Positions 43,402-53,981 are shown, counted from the first letter of the stretch. The stretch is DNA of 64,000 bases from Symbiodinium natans (GCA_905221605.1 CAJNDS010000045.1:62001-126000), one strand, 5' to 3'. Translations and numbers: made by a program. Notes: generated from the letters alone by a model not told the origin.

Positions 43402-43449
43402 GTCTAAGCCCTAAACAACAGTAGCCCTAAACCCCAAACCCTAAACCCC

Positions 43450-44033
43450 GCGTTCTTCCTGGAGTCCGAGCAGGAGGAGCCAATAGTCAGGGTTGCACAG
43501 GGCAAGCTGGCGTCCAGCCTCTTGGAATCCTCCAGCGGGTCAGACTCAGAGGAGGACACCTTCTTACCGAAAAGCCGGCACAGCAAGGAGACCTCCAAGG
43601 TGTTTGCCCCAGCAGCTCCCGATGCAGTCCCGGACCACGGGCCGATGCCTGACTCGCTTCCCGCGAGCATCTCCTGGCCACTGCAACACAGGATACAGCT
43701 TGCAAGGCTCAAAGCCAAGAAGGGATCAGTAGAAGCCTCGGGGTATCCTGGCATGCGCGATTTTTTCTCCTCTTTCTTGTGCTCCATATGCTTGGCGGTC
43801 TTGGATGCCCTCAATCAGTCTGGTGGCACAATGTTCACTTTTGAGGCCAGTGCCGGGAAGTCCATCTTGCGCAACATAATCTCGGGTCTCGAAAACCCCA
43901 AGCCCTAAACCCCAAGCCCTAAACCCTAAACCCTAAACCCGAAACCCTAAACCCTACTCCTTGTTAAGGCTCATGCTTCTCAAACCCACGAGCTGCTAGA
44001 GTCAGAACCATGAGAATCCTAAAGTACACCTGA
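43450..44033 (+). CDS. Longest non-repetitive exon plus terminal exon
   Basis: The frame is open from about 43450 to 43885: FFLESEQEEPIVRVAQGK, an acidic Ser-rich stretch SSSGSDSEEDTF, a Pro/Ala linker, then PLQHRIQLARLKAKKG and MRDFFSSFLCSICLAVLDAL, NQSGGTMFTFEASAG, SILRNIIS. It ends at GTCTCG; 43969-44033 continues in phase (SCFSNPRAARVRTMRILKYT, TGA). The FFSSFLCSICLAVL run could be a short membrane or buried helix. The SDSEED patch resembles a casein-kinase-2-type acidic site (inference). The antisense is also open, but + has the splice signals and neighbours. Confidence 0.5.
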
Positions 44034-44099
44034 CAAACCGTTACCCTGCCACCCTTTCCTGAGAAGTTGTCCGCAGATAAAGGCCTGTGTATCCAGCCC

Positions 44100-44440
44100 C
44101 CCTAAACCCCCCAACCCCTAACCCTGAACCCCTAAGCCCTAGCCCCCAAGCCCCTAAACCCTAAACCCCCAAACCCTAAACCCCTAAACCCCGAACCCCC
44201 AAGCCCTAAACCCTAAACCCATACCCATCAACCCCTAACCCTAAACCCAAAAAACCCTAAACCCTGAACCCCTAAACCCCTCAACCCCAAAAACCCCTCA
44301 ACCCCTAAATCCCAAACCCCAAACCCCAAGCCCTAAACCAAAACCCGAAACCCCTAAACCCAAGATCCAAAACCCTAAACCCTAAACCCTAAACCCTAAA
44401 CCCTAAACCTTAAACCCTAAACCCTAAACTGTCCTTAAAC
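44100..44440. repeat. Mixed CCCTAAA / CCCCTAAA / CCCCAAA array
   Basis: About 340 bp of mixed telomere-like variants forming most of an intron or intergenic gap. Confidence 0.9.
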
Positions 44441-44651
44441 CTCAGACCCTGCCTTGAGTTCCCTTCCATTCTGGGCAGGATAAGAGGGACACTTAGAAAG
44501 GAAACCTTCTTAACCCTCTTCTGGCTCTCTTAAACAGGGACCTCCTTCAGAGGGTCTATATCCCCAACCCTAAACCCTAAACCCGAAACCCTTAACCCGA
44601 AACCCTAAACCCTAAACCCTAAACCCTAATCCTATCCCCTATGCCAGGCAG

Positions 44652-44715
44652 GAGGAGCTGCGGGCGCTCCTGGCCTCCAAGGAACAGGAGCAACAGCCCC
44701 ACCCTTACGCGCAGG
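44652..44715 (+). CDS. Exon candidate EELRALLASKEQEQQ
   Basis: Acceptor CCAGGCAG, 21 codons beginning EELRALLASKEQEQQPHPY, then donor GTTTAG inside a telomere-like block. Helical, Glu/Gln-rich, like the neighbouring coiled-coil exons. Confidence 0.5.
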
Positions 44716-44880
44716 GTTTAGGGTGTCGGGTTTAGGGTTTAGGGTGTAGGGTGTAGGGTGTAGGGTGTAGGGTGTAGGGTGTAATTAGGGTTTATGGTTT
44801 AGGGTTTAGAGTTAGGTTTTTGGGGTTTTTGATCTTTCCGCCACTGGGTTTAGGAGGATCACATTTAGGATGCTTCTCAG

Positions 44881-45153
44881 AGGGTTTTAACAACCCATCC
44901 CAATATGGCTTCTTCATATGCGGATTTCCGAAAGTAGGGGTACCTTTTTGGGGTCCTTATTCTACAGGAATTTTACTACTTGGGGGTTTATTTTAGGCTC
45001 CCCTATCTTCGTAAAACCCCATATTCAAGCCAGTTCATTTATGTGTTGATTATTCTTATTGTTCTTCTTATCACTTTTGCTCTTTCCGAGTACTTTGAAC
45101 TGTCTTTTCTGGCTTTGTCAAGAACATTACGACTGCCATTTCAAGTCTTACAG
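44881..45153 (+). CDS. Two exon islands, possible membrane segment
   Basis: 44881-44933 (after GCTTCTCAG) reads RVLTTHPNMASSYADFR up to GTAGGG. From 44968 (after TTCTACAG) two frames are open. The phase-compatible one reads NFTTWGFILGSPIFVK... to TGA at 45047. A longer one (62 codons to 45153) contains FIYVLIILIVLLITFAL, a typical transmembrane helix. T-rich sequence inflates hydrophobicity, so I cannot choose. Confidence 0.4.
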
Positions 45154-45223
45154 TGATTGCACATATCATTCTGCTTCCGTGTATTACGTTTAAGCGACAG
45201 GCTTCGGAGGTGTATAGGGACTA

Positions 45224-45337
45224 CTAGGACCCAGGGTAGGCCCTTATTCCCTTTGTTTGTTGGGGGCTTGGGTTCCCTTACAAGGCCCTTTCAACCAAAA
45301 TGGGTTCCCTTTTTGTTCCTAGGTTACTCGGGTCTAG
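45224..45337. mobile_element. E4 element
   Basis: CTAGGACCCAGGGTAGGCCC ... TTCCTAGGTTACTCGGGTCTAG; standard core. Confidence 0.7.
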
Positions 45338-45599
45338 ACTATGTTCTAAGTCTTATCTAGATCTGGGTTCCGAAATTTTTTGGCTCCGTAGTAGGAGAAC
45401 GCGTACTTCTGGTACCCAGACCCCTGGAACCGTCCAGAAGATAGATCCCTTTAAGTGTTCTTAAGACATGTACCAAGAATAGTACTCCTAAGAATGTCAA
45501 TAGTAGTACACCCCAAACCCCAAACCCCAAACCCCAAACCCCAAACCCCAAACCCCAAACCCCAAGCCCCAAGCCCCAAGCCCCAAACCCTAGCTTGAG

Positions 45600-45646
45600 G
45601 CAGTTCCAACAGAGGCAGCAGATGGCAGAGGCGGAGGCTGGACTTG
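45600..45646 (+). CDS. Coiled-coil exon QFQQRQQMAEAEAGL
   Basis: Acceptor GCTTGAG, 15 codons rich in Q/E/A, donor GTTTAG. Same style as other locus C exons. Confidence 0.45.
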
Positions 45647-46317
45647 GTTTAGGGTTTGGGCTTTAGGGTTTGGGGGTTAGGGTTTAGGGTTTAGGGTTTA
45701 GGGGTTTAGGGGTTTAGGGGTTTAGGGGTTTAGGGGTTTAGGGGTTAGGGTTTAGGGTTTAGGGTTTAGGGTTTAGGGTTTAGAGGTTAAAGGGTAAGGG
45801 TTTAGGGTTTAGGGTTTAGGGTTTGGGGTTTAGGGGGGTAAAGGGTTAGGGGTTAGTGTTTAGGGCTTCGGCTAGCCACACATCCCGGAAGCCTAGTAGC
45901 TGGTTGTAATCGAGGTAGTAGTCCTACGACTTGCCATGCCTTCGGCTTTCTATACAGTCCCATGACTCCTTCCCCCTCAACCCTAAACCCTCAGCCCTAG
46001 ACCCGAAACCCTAAGCCTTAACCCTAAACCCTCAATGGTAAGCCCTAAACCCTAAACCCCGAAAACCCCCGAATCCCCAAGTCCAATTTGGCCCTAAACT
46101 CCCCTCCGGCCCGAAACTCCCCCCAAACCCCCCAAACCCGCAAACCCCCTCCAAACCCCTGAAACCCCCCCAACCCCCCCAAAGCCCCCTCAAAACAAGC
46201 TGCCGAAACCCCAAACCCCAGACCCCCAACCCCAAACCCCAAACCACAAACCCCAAACGCCAAACCCCAAACCCCAAAACCCAACCCCAAACCCGGCTAA
46301 GCCCTGAAAGCCTGTAG

Positions 46318-46514
46318 CAGGAGGGGCCCCTTACTATACTAACTGTAGTTAAGGGACTTATAACCCAATTTAGGGTCCTTATAACTCAATTTAGGGCCCT
46401 TATAACTTTACTTATACCCCAATCTAGGGTCCTTATCACTCTACTTATAACCTAATTTAGGATCCTTATAACCCAATTTAGGGCCCTTATAACACACTTA
46501 TAACTACCACCTTG
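46318..46514. mobile_element. E1 element with internal duplication, next to an exon
   Basis: CAGGAGGGGCCCCTTACTAT ... CTACCACCTTG, interior TATAACCCAATTTAGGG phrase repeated. Flanked by the direct repeat TGTAGCAGG; the right copy TGTAGCAG is the acceptor of the exon at 46521. Confidence 0.7.
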
Positions 46515-46520
46515 TAGCAG

Positions 46521-48224
46521 GCAAGAAGAATTGAAGAGATGAAGTCCAAGGCGAGCGTTGGTGGCGGAGCTCCTTGTTGGGACGCGGGGGTTGTTTAGGG
46601 TTTCGGGTTTAGGGTTAGGGTTTAGGGTTTAGGGTTTCGGGTTTCGGGTTTAGGGTTGGGGCTTAGGGTTTAGGGTTTGGGGTTTAGGGTTTAGCGTTTG
46701 GGGTTTGAGGTTAGGGTTTGGGGGTTTGCGGCTTGGGGTTTTGGGTCTTGGGTTTTGGGGTTTGGGGTTAGGGTGTAAGGTTTGGGATCGGGGTTTGTGG
46801 TTGGGGGTTTGGAGGTGTTGGTTTAGTCTTCTTAGGAATTGTCTTGTTTCTAGAAAACCAAAGGGAATGATCCACTTCTGCAACCGTTCTTCTGCTTCTC
46901 AGAGTTGGAGGAGGTTTCGTGTTTTATCGGGGTGTACTTACTTAAGGAGCCAAACCCCAAACCCTGGACCTAAACTCCAAGGACTAGTCCTTGGGGTAGT
47001 AGTTGTGATTATGTTGTTTTACATGTTAAGTTTAACGCCCCAAAGTCTTAAACCCTAAACCCTAAACCCTAAACCCTAAACCCTTTTTCACGTGCTTATT
47101 TCTGGTTGCTGAGTGTCTGTGATCACCCCAAGCCACACGCCGAATTTCTTGTGGTGTATCGCTCTAAGGGTTTAGGGTTTAGGTTTAGGGTTTAGGGTTT
47201 AGGGTTTAGGGTTTAGGTTTAGGGTTTAGGGTTTAGGGTTCAGGGCCTAGGGTTTCGGGTAAGCCTAGACACCATGTGCTTGATAGTACCCTAAACTTCA
47301 AGTTAAGCCTTCAGCCATTAAAACAAAAAGAGTGGGTACTTTGTTGGTACAGAAATCCCTGGAGCTTCCCGATGGCTTTTTGAGAGCCAGGGCGGGGTCT
47401 TGAGTCACAGGGCTGCCGAATTGTCAAAAAGGGTTTAGGCTTTTAGGGCTTAGGGTGTTGGACTTAGGGTGTAGGGCCTAGGGCTTATAGTGCTCAGATC
47501 CCCAAACCTTCACCCTAATCTGGACAGGTTAGGCCTTAGAGCTGACGCCACGGGTTTAGGGTTTAGGGTTTAGGGTTCAGGGTATATCCCCAGCCCACGT
47601 GGTTCGCAGGCTCCAGCGTCGCCTGGCAGCAATTGGCGGGCATCATCTGGAAAACCCCAAATCTGCGGCGCTGTTAGGGTTTAGGGTTTAGGGTTTAGGG
47701 TTTCGGGTTTAGGGTTTAGGGTTAAGTGTTGAGCAGCTTTAGGCTTGTTGCGCGCCTGGCGGGGTTGTTTGGGATTTACTGGTTCGGGAATCCCTAAACC
47801 TGAAACCCTAAACCCTAAACCCTAAACCCTAAACCCTAAACCCTAAACCCTAAACCCTAAACCCTAAACCCTAAACCCTAAACCCTAAACCCTAAACCCT
47901 AAACCCTAAAAAAACCCTAAACCCTAAACCCATAAACCCTAAAAAACCCTAACACCCTAAACCCCTAAACCCTCTAAACCCTAAACCCTAAACCCTAAAC
48001 CCTAAAACCCTAAACCCTAAACCCTAAACCCTAAACCCAAACCCTAAACCCTAAACCCTAAACCCTAAACCCTAAACCCCAAACCCTAAACCCTAAACCC
48101 TAAACCCAAACCCTAAACCCTAAACCCTAAACCCTAAACCCTAAACCCCAAACCCCAAACCCCAAACCCTAAACCCTAAACCCTAAACCCTAAACCCCTC
48201 CAGGTTGCCCAGAAGAGTTGCTAA
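46521..48224 (+). CDS. Six-exon phase-consistent 3' gene model
   Basis: Exons 46521-46589 (ARRIEEMKSKASVGGGAPC, then WDAG), 46854-46931 (KTKGNDPLLQPFFCFSELEE, then VSCFIG), 47133-47169 (PHAEFLVVYRSK), 47353-47396 (IPGASRWLFESQGG), 47610-47672 (APASPGSNWRASSGKPQICG) and 48204-48224 (VAQKSC, TAA). All junctions keep phase; donors include GTGTAC and GTTTAG. Exon 1 continues the charged helical style of locus C, then the protein becomes mixed and ends in Cys. Alternative frames exist in the last three exons. No domain recognised. Confidence 0.5.
47796..48196. repeat. CCCTAAA array, about 400 bp
   Basis: The longest heptamer block in the window, nearly pure, with a few CCCTAAAAA and CCCCAAA units; it ends in CCCCTCCAG, the acceptor of the last exon of the 46.5 kb model. 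Confidence 0.97.
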
Positions 48225-48284
48225 ACCGCTGCGTGCTTCCGAGGCTGCAGGGCCTTTCCAAACAAGGCCGCTGGGACGAACAAG

Positions 48285-48420
48285 GGCTGAGGATTGAGGG
48301 TTTTGGGGCTAAACTAGGCTTTAGGGTTGAGGGCTGAGGGCTGAGGATTGAGGGTTTTGGGGCTAAGCTAGGCTTTAGGGTTGAGGGTTGAGGGCTGAGG
48401 ATTGAGGGTTTTGGGCTGTA
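48285..48420. repeat. Tandem repeat, about 50-60 bp unit
   Basis: GAGGATTGAGGGTTTTGGGG, then CTAAACTAGGCTTTAGGG, repeated about 2.5 times. Confidence 0.8.
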
Positions 48421-48436
48421 GAAGGCTTAGAATCCT

Positions 48437-48842
48437 AAACGTTGCTGAAGTTCGCTTCAACATTCTGAAATCGCAAGCCCTCGTCCCTAAGTTTTGTTGC
48501 GGAAGATGTCGTCGATTCAACGCTTCAGAATACTTCCACATCGCAAGCCCTGGTCCCTAAGGTTTTTGCGCAATTTCCAAGTCGCAAGCCCTGGTCCCGA
48601 AGCTTGTTTGCTGAAGTTGTCTTCTCAACTTTCACGCCCTGGTCCCTAAGATGAAAATTTCTGTCGGTTTCTCAAGTCGCAAACCCTGGTCCCTAAGAAC
48701 GCTTGCTGAAGTTCTCTGCAACGCTCTCAATTCGCAAGCCCTGGCCCCTAAGTTGTTTGCTGAAGTTGTCTGCAGCATTCTGAAATCACAAGCCCTGGTC
48801 CCGCAGATTGCTTGCTGAATTTGTCTTTCATTCTGAAATCGA
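48437..48842. repeat. Minisatellite with CGCAAGCCCTGGTCCCTAAG core
   Basis: Seven to eight irregular units of about 40-60 bp: GCTGAAGTT...TTCTGAAATCGCAAGCCC then TGGTCCCTAAG. Length varies, so no periodic coding. Confidence 0.85.
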
Positions 48843-49252
48843 AGTCGAGGGAGACTTCGGGAGTACTGGGGGGTGTGAGGAGATTTGGCGAACTGGCGAA
48901 CTCACCTTGGACCCTAGGCCTTGAAATTCCAAAACCCAGGGCCTCTCCATTAAGTTCGGGTGTCGGGATGCAGGGACGAGCGCCCAGGCTGGCAATAACC
49001 CTTGACCCTAAGCCTTCAGCAAAACCCTAAGTTCCATTTTGAAACTCCGAAACCCCATAAAAGCCCTGATGCTTCATCGTGGCGAAGGCCCTAAACCCCA
49101 AAGCTTACACGCTCGGGATGTTCCCCCTAAAACTAACAGTCCTTGATCTTTATGGGGGGGGGGGGGTAGTTACTATAATCCCTATGAAGGACTGTTACTA
49201 TAAGCGCGAACATCCCAACCCTAAACGCTACACTGAGTCTCAGTTTTCCTAG

Positions 49253-49666
49253 ATCGAGAGTGAGCGAGGCCACTTGAGCACTAAACTTCCCGTCTTCCGT
49301 GATTGCGGAGCCCGCCCTGAACCCTGAGTTGGGATCCTTCACAACATGTCAAGACTCTGTTCCGGGCATAGGCCCTTGGGATAATGTCCCAAAGAGCCCA
49401 ACACCCATTAACTACCATGGGAAGGATCCCTATATTGGTGAAGGTCTGTTCCTGAATCAAGGTCTTTTCCTTCAATATATAACATGCGTACCTCAAAAAC
49501 ATATCAAGGATGCCTATGTAGGTTGAGGTCTAGTCCTTAAATTCAGGGGTACTGGGCTCTTTGGGTTCACATGTTCCCTTGTTGTGTTTTAAGAGGGAGG
49601 ATATTGAGGCATGGTTTTTGCAGAGGGTTGAAAAGGGCCAACCTCGCCCTAAGGCTCCATAAACCC
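49253..49666 (+). CDS. Open exon region ending in a stop, product unknown
   Basis: After CTTTTCCTAG... the + strand reads IESERGHLSTKLPVFRDCG from 49253. An overlapping + frame (49272-49523) contains GIGPWDNVPKSPTPINYHG and LFLQYITCVPQKHIKDAYVG. From 49536 a third segment ends REDIEAWFLQRVEKGQPRPK, AP, TAA at 49664-49666. The pieces look protein-like; the splice pattern joining them is unresolved. The antisense is partly open. Confidence 0.4.
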
Positions 49667-49783
49667 TGCAAACCCTAAACCCTAAACCCTACACCCTAAA
49701 CCCATAGAGGGGTTCAAAAGTAAGGGGCCCCGAATAGTCCCAACAGACCCCCTCAAGGCCCTAAATCCCGAAACCCACCACAG

Positions 49784-49816
49784 GGGGAGGTGGCACAGGC
49801 TCCTCACAGGACCGGG
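49784..49816 (+). CDS. Short exon GEVAQAPHRTG
   Basis: Acceptor CCACCACAG, 11 codons, donor GTTTAG entering a long TTTAGGG block (49817-49990). Confidence 0.4.
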
Positions 49817-50126
49817 GTTTAGGGTTTAGGGTTAGGGTAGGGTTTAGGGTTTAGGGTTTAGGGTTTAGGGTTTAGGGCTTATGGTTTAGGGTTTAGGGCT
49901 TAGGGCTTAGGGCTTAGGGCTTAGGGTTTAGGGTTTAGGGTTTAGGGTTTAGGGTTTAGGGTTTAGGGTTTAGGGTTTAGGGTTTAGGGGATTCGGAGTT
50001 AGGCTTTATAGGGTAAAGGATCCCATCTTGTGTGTATTACTTAGGTTTCAGGTTGAGAGCCTTTAGGGCATCTTGTTGATTGCCCTAAGCCCGAAACCCC
50101 AAACCCCGAAACCCCAACACCCCAAG

Positions 50127-50810
50127 CTCGGAGGGCTCATGCCGCCATGTTCCTTAACCAGGGCTTGGGGTTTCTGGCTTAGGGTTTAAGGCTTTGTGGT
50201 GCCTTACCTTACTGTAACTGCAGATCCTTAGCCTTTTTGGGTGTATTGGGTTTAGGGTTTAGGGTTTAGGGTTTACTCTAAACCCTAAACCCTAAACCCT
50301 AAACCCTAAACCCTAAAAAATGACAAATAGCTACCCTACTAAGTGCAGCCAAGAAGGTTGGCTTAGGGTATAGGGTTCGGCATGTTGAGGAGCAACTTTT
50401 GTTTAGGGTTTAGGGCTACTAGAAGACAAAGCCAAACTTCGATTGAGCCCAAACCTTCAACCCCGAAGCCCTAAACCCAAAAACCTCTTCAAGCCATCAT
50501 CCCCTATCTATACGTACACCTCGTTAAGCTTCAAGACCAAGCTTCCAGTAAACCAAAACCCTTAAATCCATCCACCACTTCGAGCATTTCATCCCTAAAC
50601 CCTAAGCCCTAGTTTAGGAAACCTTAAACCCCTAAACCCCTGAACCTTAAACCCTAAACCCTCATTCAGGAAACCTTAAGTCCCTAAACCCGAAACCCAT
50701 AAACCCCTCACCGCCCTACCGCCCTTAAGCCCCTCCAAGCCTCCGTCATCCCCTGCTCTGGCCTAAGAGCAGGACTCAAAATGATTCAAATCCGGAAAGG
50801 CAGGTCATGA
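50127..50810 (+). CDS. Two exon candidates
   Basis: 50127-50169 (after CCCCAAG) reads RRAHAAMFLNQGLG up to GTTTCT. 50773-50810 (after GAGCAG) reads TQNDSNPERQVM up to GTTTGG. Other weak islands lie between (50328, MTNSYPTKCSQE). Confidence 0.35.
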
Positions 50811-50893
50811 GTTTGGGGTTTCGGGTCTCGGTTCTAGGATTTAGGGTTTAGGGTTTAGGGCTTAGGGCTTAGGGTGTAGGGTGTACTGTGCAG

Positions 50894-50991
50894 GGTTGGC
50901 GATGGTGGTCGAGACTGACAACGCGGATGTTTATGTCCCCCTATATACCCCTTTGCAAGATTTCATGTCTGTTTCCTTGATTCCCCCCTGA
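50894..50991 (+). CDS. Terminal exon candidate
   Basis: Acceptor CTGTGCAG, frame LAMVVETDNADVYVPLYTPL, then QDFMSVSLIPP and TGA. Acidic and hydrophobic mix looks genuine; no family recognised. Confidence 0.45.
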
Positions 50992-51050
50992 AAAACCAAT
51001 AAGAATTACCGCGCGTGGGAACGTTTGACGCTATCCAAACCATGTAGGAG

Positions 51051-51329
51051 ATGGGAGAATGCGCTTGTTTCTTGCTTCGCCTGCCTGGTACCAACATGGC
51101 ACATCGTAGTTGTTCCGGCACTGCCGTGGGCGAGGAAGGCAGCGCGCCAGGATTCTGGACGATGTTCGGCGGGGTTCCTGCAAGCGAAGCTTGTTCGTCA
51201 ATTCCTTCCGCCATCAAAATTCAGCAGTTCATCACCGGGGACAACATCCAGGAAGTTCGCCTTCTCTCGTCATGTTTGAAAACATTATTAGATGAAGGAT
51301 CGTCTCAAGTCCTGGCTCTCGGTGCATAG
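51051..51329 (+). CDS. 92-codon open frame starting ATG
   Basis: Begins MGECACFLLRLPGTNMAH just after GTAGGAG, continues TAVGEEGSAPGFWTMFGGV, PSAIKIQQFITGDNIQEVR and ends LLDEGSSQVLALGA at TAG. MG with nearby Cys (MGECAC) could allow N-myristoylation or palmitoylation (inference). It is the longest single unique frame here; two overlapping frames are shadows. Confidence 0.45.
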   Translation: MGECACFLLRLPGTNMAHRSCSGTAVGEEGSAPGFWTMFGGVPASEACSSIPSAIKIQQFITGDNIQEVRLLSSCLKTLLDEGSSQVLALGA

Positions 51330-51590
51330 GGTTGATAGGGCTTGAGGGCTGTATGGCTTGTGGAGCTTGCATGTCCTATGGGACTGTTATGTGTCTTGGG
51401 CACGTAGGGTGCACTTAGCCCTGAGTCCTAAACTCTCTAAACTCTAGTGTATAGTTGACTCAGCAACATCGGATTTAGGGCTTGCACGCGTTAACCCGAG
51501 AATCCTAGAACAAGGAAGCCCTCAAACCCTAAACCCTAAACCCTAAACCCTGAACCCTGAACCCTAAACCCTAAACCTTCCAGGTTGAAG

Positions 51591-51873
51591 GTTTTTGAGG
51601 TGTTTGCCCCAGCGATGTGCCAGAGCTGCTGCATTGGACGATGGAACCGAGGCGGCCTTTGAACTCTTTCACGTCACAGGCCTGAGCTTCCAAGAATAAG
51701 ATGGGGTGCCCAACCTGAGGCCCAGAATGCTTGGCACTGGCCACAGGCTCCTGGGGCGCAAGTGAAGCTGCGGCTGAGTCGGCTGCTTCTGTCGCCAAGA
51801 TGATGTACCGGTCTGGCGATCGTACAGAAGCCCTCGTGCAGAAGACCGTCCTTCGTGCCAGCGGATGTTGTGG
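51591..51873 (+). CDS. Three exon candidates, antisense also open
   Basis: 51591-51666 (LKVFEVFAPAMCQSCCIGR), 51680-51803 (after CGTCACAG: PELPRIRWGAQPEAQNAWHW ... RLSRLLLSPR, TGA; possible donor GTGAAG) and 51842-51873 (after CTCGTGCAG: KTVLRASGCC, donor GTTTAG). The - strand 51571-51798 is open as MATEAADSAAASLAPQEPV..., so the opposite strand cannot be excluded here. Confidence 0.35.
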
Positions 51874-52120
51874 GTTTAGGGTTTAGGGTTTAGGGTTTAG
51901 GGTTTAGGGTTTAGGGTTTAGGGTTTAGGGTTTAGGGTTTAGGGTTCTTAAATTGCTCTTTTTTGTTCCGGATTGGTTTAGGGCTGATAGTGACAGACTT
52001 TGTAGATGCTCGGCCTTGCGGTGCTTACCATCAACCCCCAAAAGCTGATTTCAACTTCAAAACCTAGATCTCCGACTCCCTAAACCTCCTAAACCTACTA
52101 AACTTCCTCAACCCTCATCC

Positions 52121-52315
52121 CTCAACTCTCCTAAGCCCTAAACCTCCTAAACTTCCTAAACCCTCAACCCTCAACTCTCCTAAGCCCTAAACCTACCAAA
52201 CTTCCTAAACCCTCAACCCTCAACTCTCCTAAGCCCTAAACCTCCTAAACCTCCGAACCCTCAACCCTCAACTCTCCTAAGCCCTAAACCTCCGAAACTT
52301 CCTAAACCCAAGCCC
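52121..52315. repeat. 49-bp tandem repeat, four copies
   Basis: Copies start at 52121, 52170, 52219 and 52267 with CTCAACTCTCCTAAGCCC. Third unrelated minisatellite in the window with a 49-bp period. Confidence 0.9.
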
Positions 52316-52551
52316 TAACAGTCCCTAACCTCTCCTTGAGCCACCCACAAACCCGACGCCGATCCCTACAAAGCCCTAAACCCTAAACCCTAAACCCTAA
52401 ACCCTAAACCTCAAACCCTAAACCCTAAACCCTAAACCTAGACCCCTACACCCGCCCTCAACCCGGGCATCCAACACTCTGTGCACCCTAAGATGGGTTA
52501 GGCGTACTAAAGCGTTGTCCATCTCTCTTTCCCGCCTAAGGGGCCATGCTT

Positions 52552-52669
52552 CTAGGACCCAGAGTAGGCCCTTTTTCTTTTTTTTTGGGGCGTTTGGGTT
52601 CCCTTATAAGCCTCTATAAACCAAAAAGGGTGCCATTTTTGTTCCTGTGTTACTCTTGGGTCTAGACAT
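52552..52669. mobile_element. E4 element
   Basis: CTAGGACCCAGAGTAGGCCC ... GTTACTCTTGGGTCTAG, standard core with AAACCAAAAAGGGTGCC. Confidence 0.75.
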
Positions 52670-52916
52670 ACTCCTAACCCTTAAACCCTGAACCTCTACC
52701 GACCTCCTAAACCCTCAACCTTACACCCTAAACTCTAGATCCCTAAACCTGAAGCCCCCTAAACTCTAAAACCCTAAACCTTAAACCCCTAAACTCTAAC
52801 ACCCTAAACCTTAAGCCCCTACACTCTAATTACCACCCTAAGCACTAAACCCTAAACCCTAAACCCCCAAGCTCTGAAGCCCCAAAGCCTGTCCTGGCCT
52901 TGTCCGAAAGGCCGAA

Positions 52917-53726
52917 ATGGCGGCCATTCGGCGCCCGCGCCTTGCTGGGAGCGGGTCCTACTTCCTCCTTAACAGGGCACGAGGTGTCTGGGGTTCAGAA
53001 ACCCTAACCCTAAACCCGAAACCCGAACCCCCGTTAGGGTTTAGAGTTCAAGGCTTGGGTTTTGGGGTTTTGGGTTGTAGGGATCAGAGGTTCAGGATAC
53101 AATGTGTTTGGTGGTTTAGGCTCTGACAGGGGTGGTCTTGATGCCCACCTTCTGTGCGAGGCTGCAGGGTTTAGGGTTTAGGGTTTAGGGCGGGGTCGGG
53201 GACTTAGCTCTAGTCGCCATGAATCTGGTGGGCTTTGTAGGATCTGAAAGTGGCAGCTTGATGCTAAGCCGCCTGAGTTGTCGAGAGCGGAAGCCCAGTG
53301 GTACCCTTTACCCTTTCTTTGGTTATGGGTTTCCTTATGAAATGATCAAACCAAAAAGGGTGCCCTGATTCTAATATGGTTGCTGGGCTACCAAGTAGGG
53401 TTAAGGCGTACGCAAAGGTCGTCCTTCGTATCCCCTCATTGAGGCATCATCAGTACGCCCAGCTTGTCCAAGCGAGTTTCGTATATAGTTAAGGAGCTTA
53501 CCCTAAAACCCTAAACGCTGAATCAAAGATTCTCGTGAGGGCCGTGGCTGAAGCCCTAAACCCTAAACCCTAAACCCTAAACCCTAAACCCTAAACCCCA
53601 AACCCCAAACCCAAACCCCAAACCCCAAACCCCAAACCCCAAACCCCAAACCCCAAACCCCAAACCCCAAACCCCAAATTTAAGAGCCTCCGGCTCAAGC
53701 CGCCGACCCCGCTGGAGCATAGTTGA
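52917..53726 (+). CDS. Complete small multi-exon gene model, about 91 aa
   Basis: ATG at 52917 (context CGAAATGG) opens MAAIRRPRLAGSGSYFLLNR. Exons 52917-52983, 53130-53168 (VVLMPTFCARLQ), 53241-53300 (SESGSLMLSRLSCRERKPS), 53396-53427 (GLRRTQRSSF), 53454-53480 (YAQLVQASF), 53529-53552 (ILVRAVAE, GC donor) and 53700-53726 (PPTPLEHS, TGA) all join in phase. The N-terminus is Arg-rich without acids and followed by hydrophobics, which would suit an organelle-targeting presequence (inference). The intron 53301-53395 is an E3 element. No domain recognised. Confidence 0.5.
53290..53395. mobile_element. E3 element acting as an intron
   Basis: GAAGCCCAGTGGTACCC ... TTGCTGGGCTACCAAG. The intron starts at the GTACCC within the left end and stops at the right end CCAAG. 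Confidence 0.8.
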
Positions 53727-53826
53727 GACCCGCTCGCATGGAAGATCATCCCCGGCAGGGTTCTGTGAATCGTTTGGGGGGGGGTAGGGGGTAGCACCAG
53801 GACAAGCTCAAGCCAAAAAGACAGGT

Positions 53827-53829
53827 GGT

Positions 53830-53885
<56 letters not shown>

Positions 53886-53889
53886 GGGG

Positions 53890-53968
<79 letters not shown>

Positions 53969-53981
53969 GGGGGGGGGGTGT

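Noticed and set aside
46032-46290. - strand GFGVWGLGF-type frames, also at 10870, 45357 and 53591
   Set aside because: Translations of CCCCAAA/CCCTAAA repeats; such peptides recur wherever the arrays occur.
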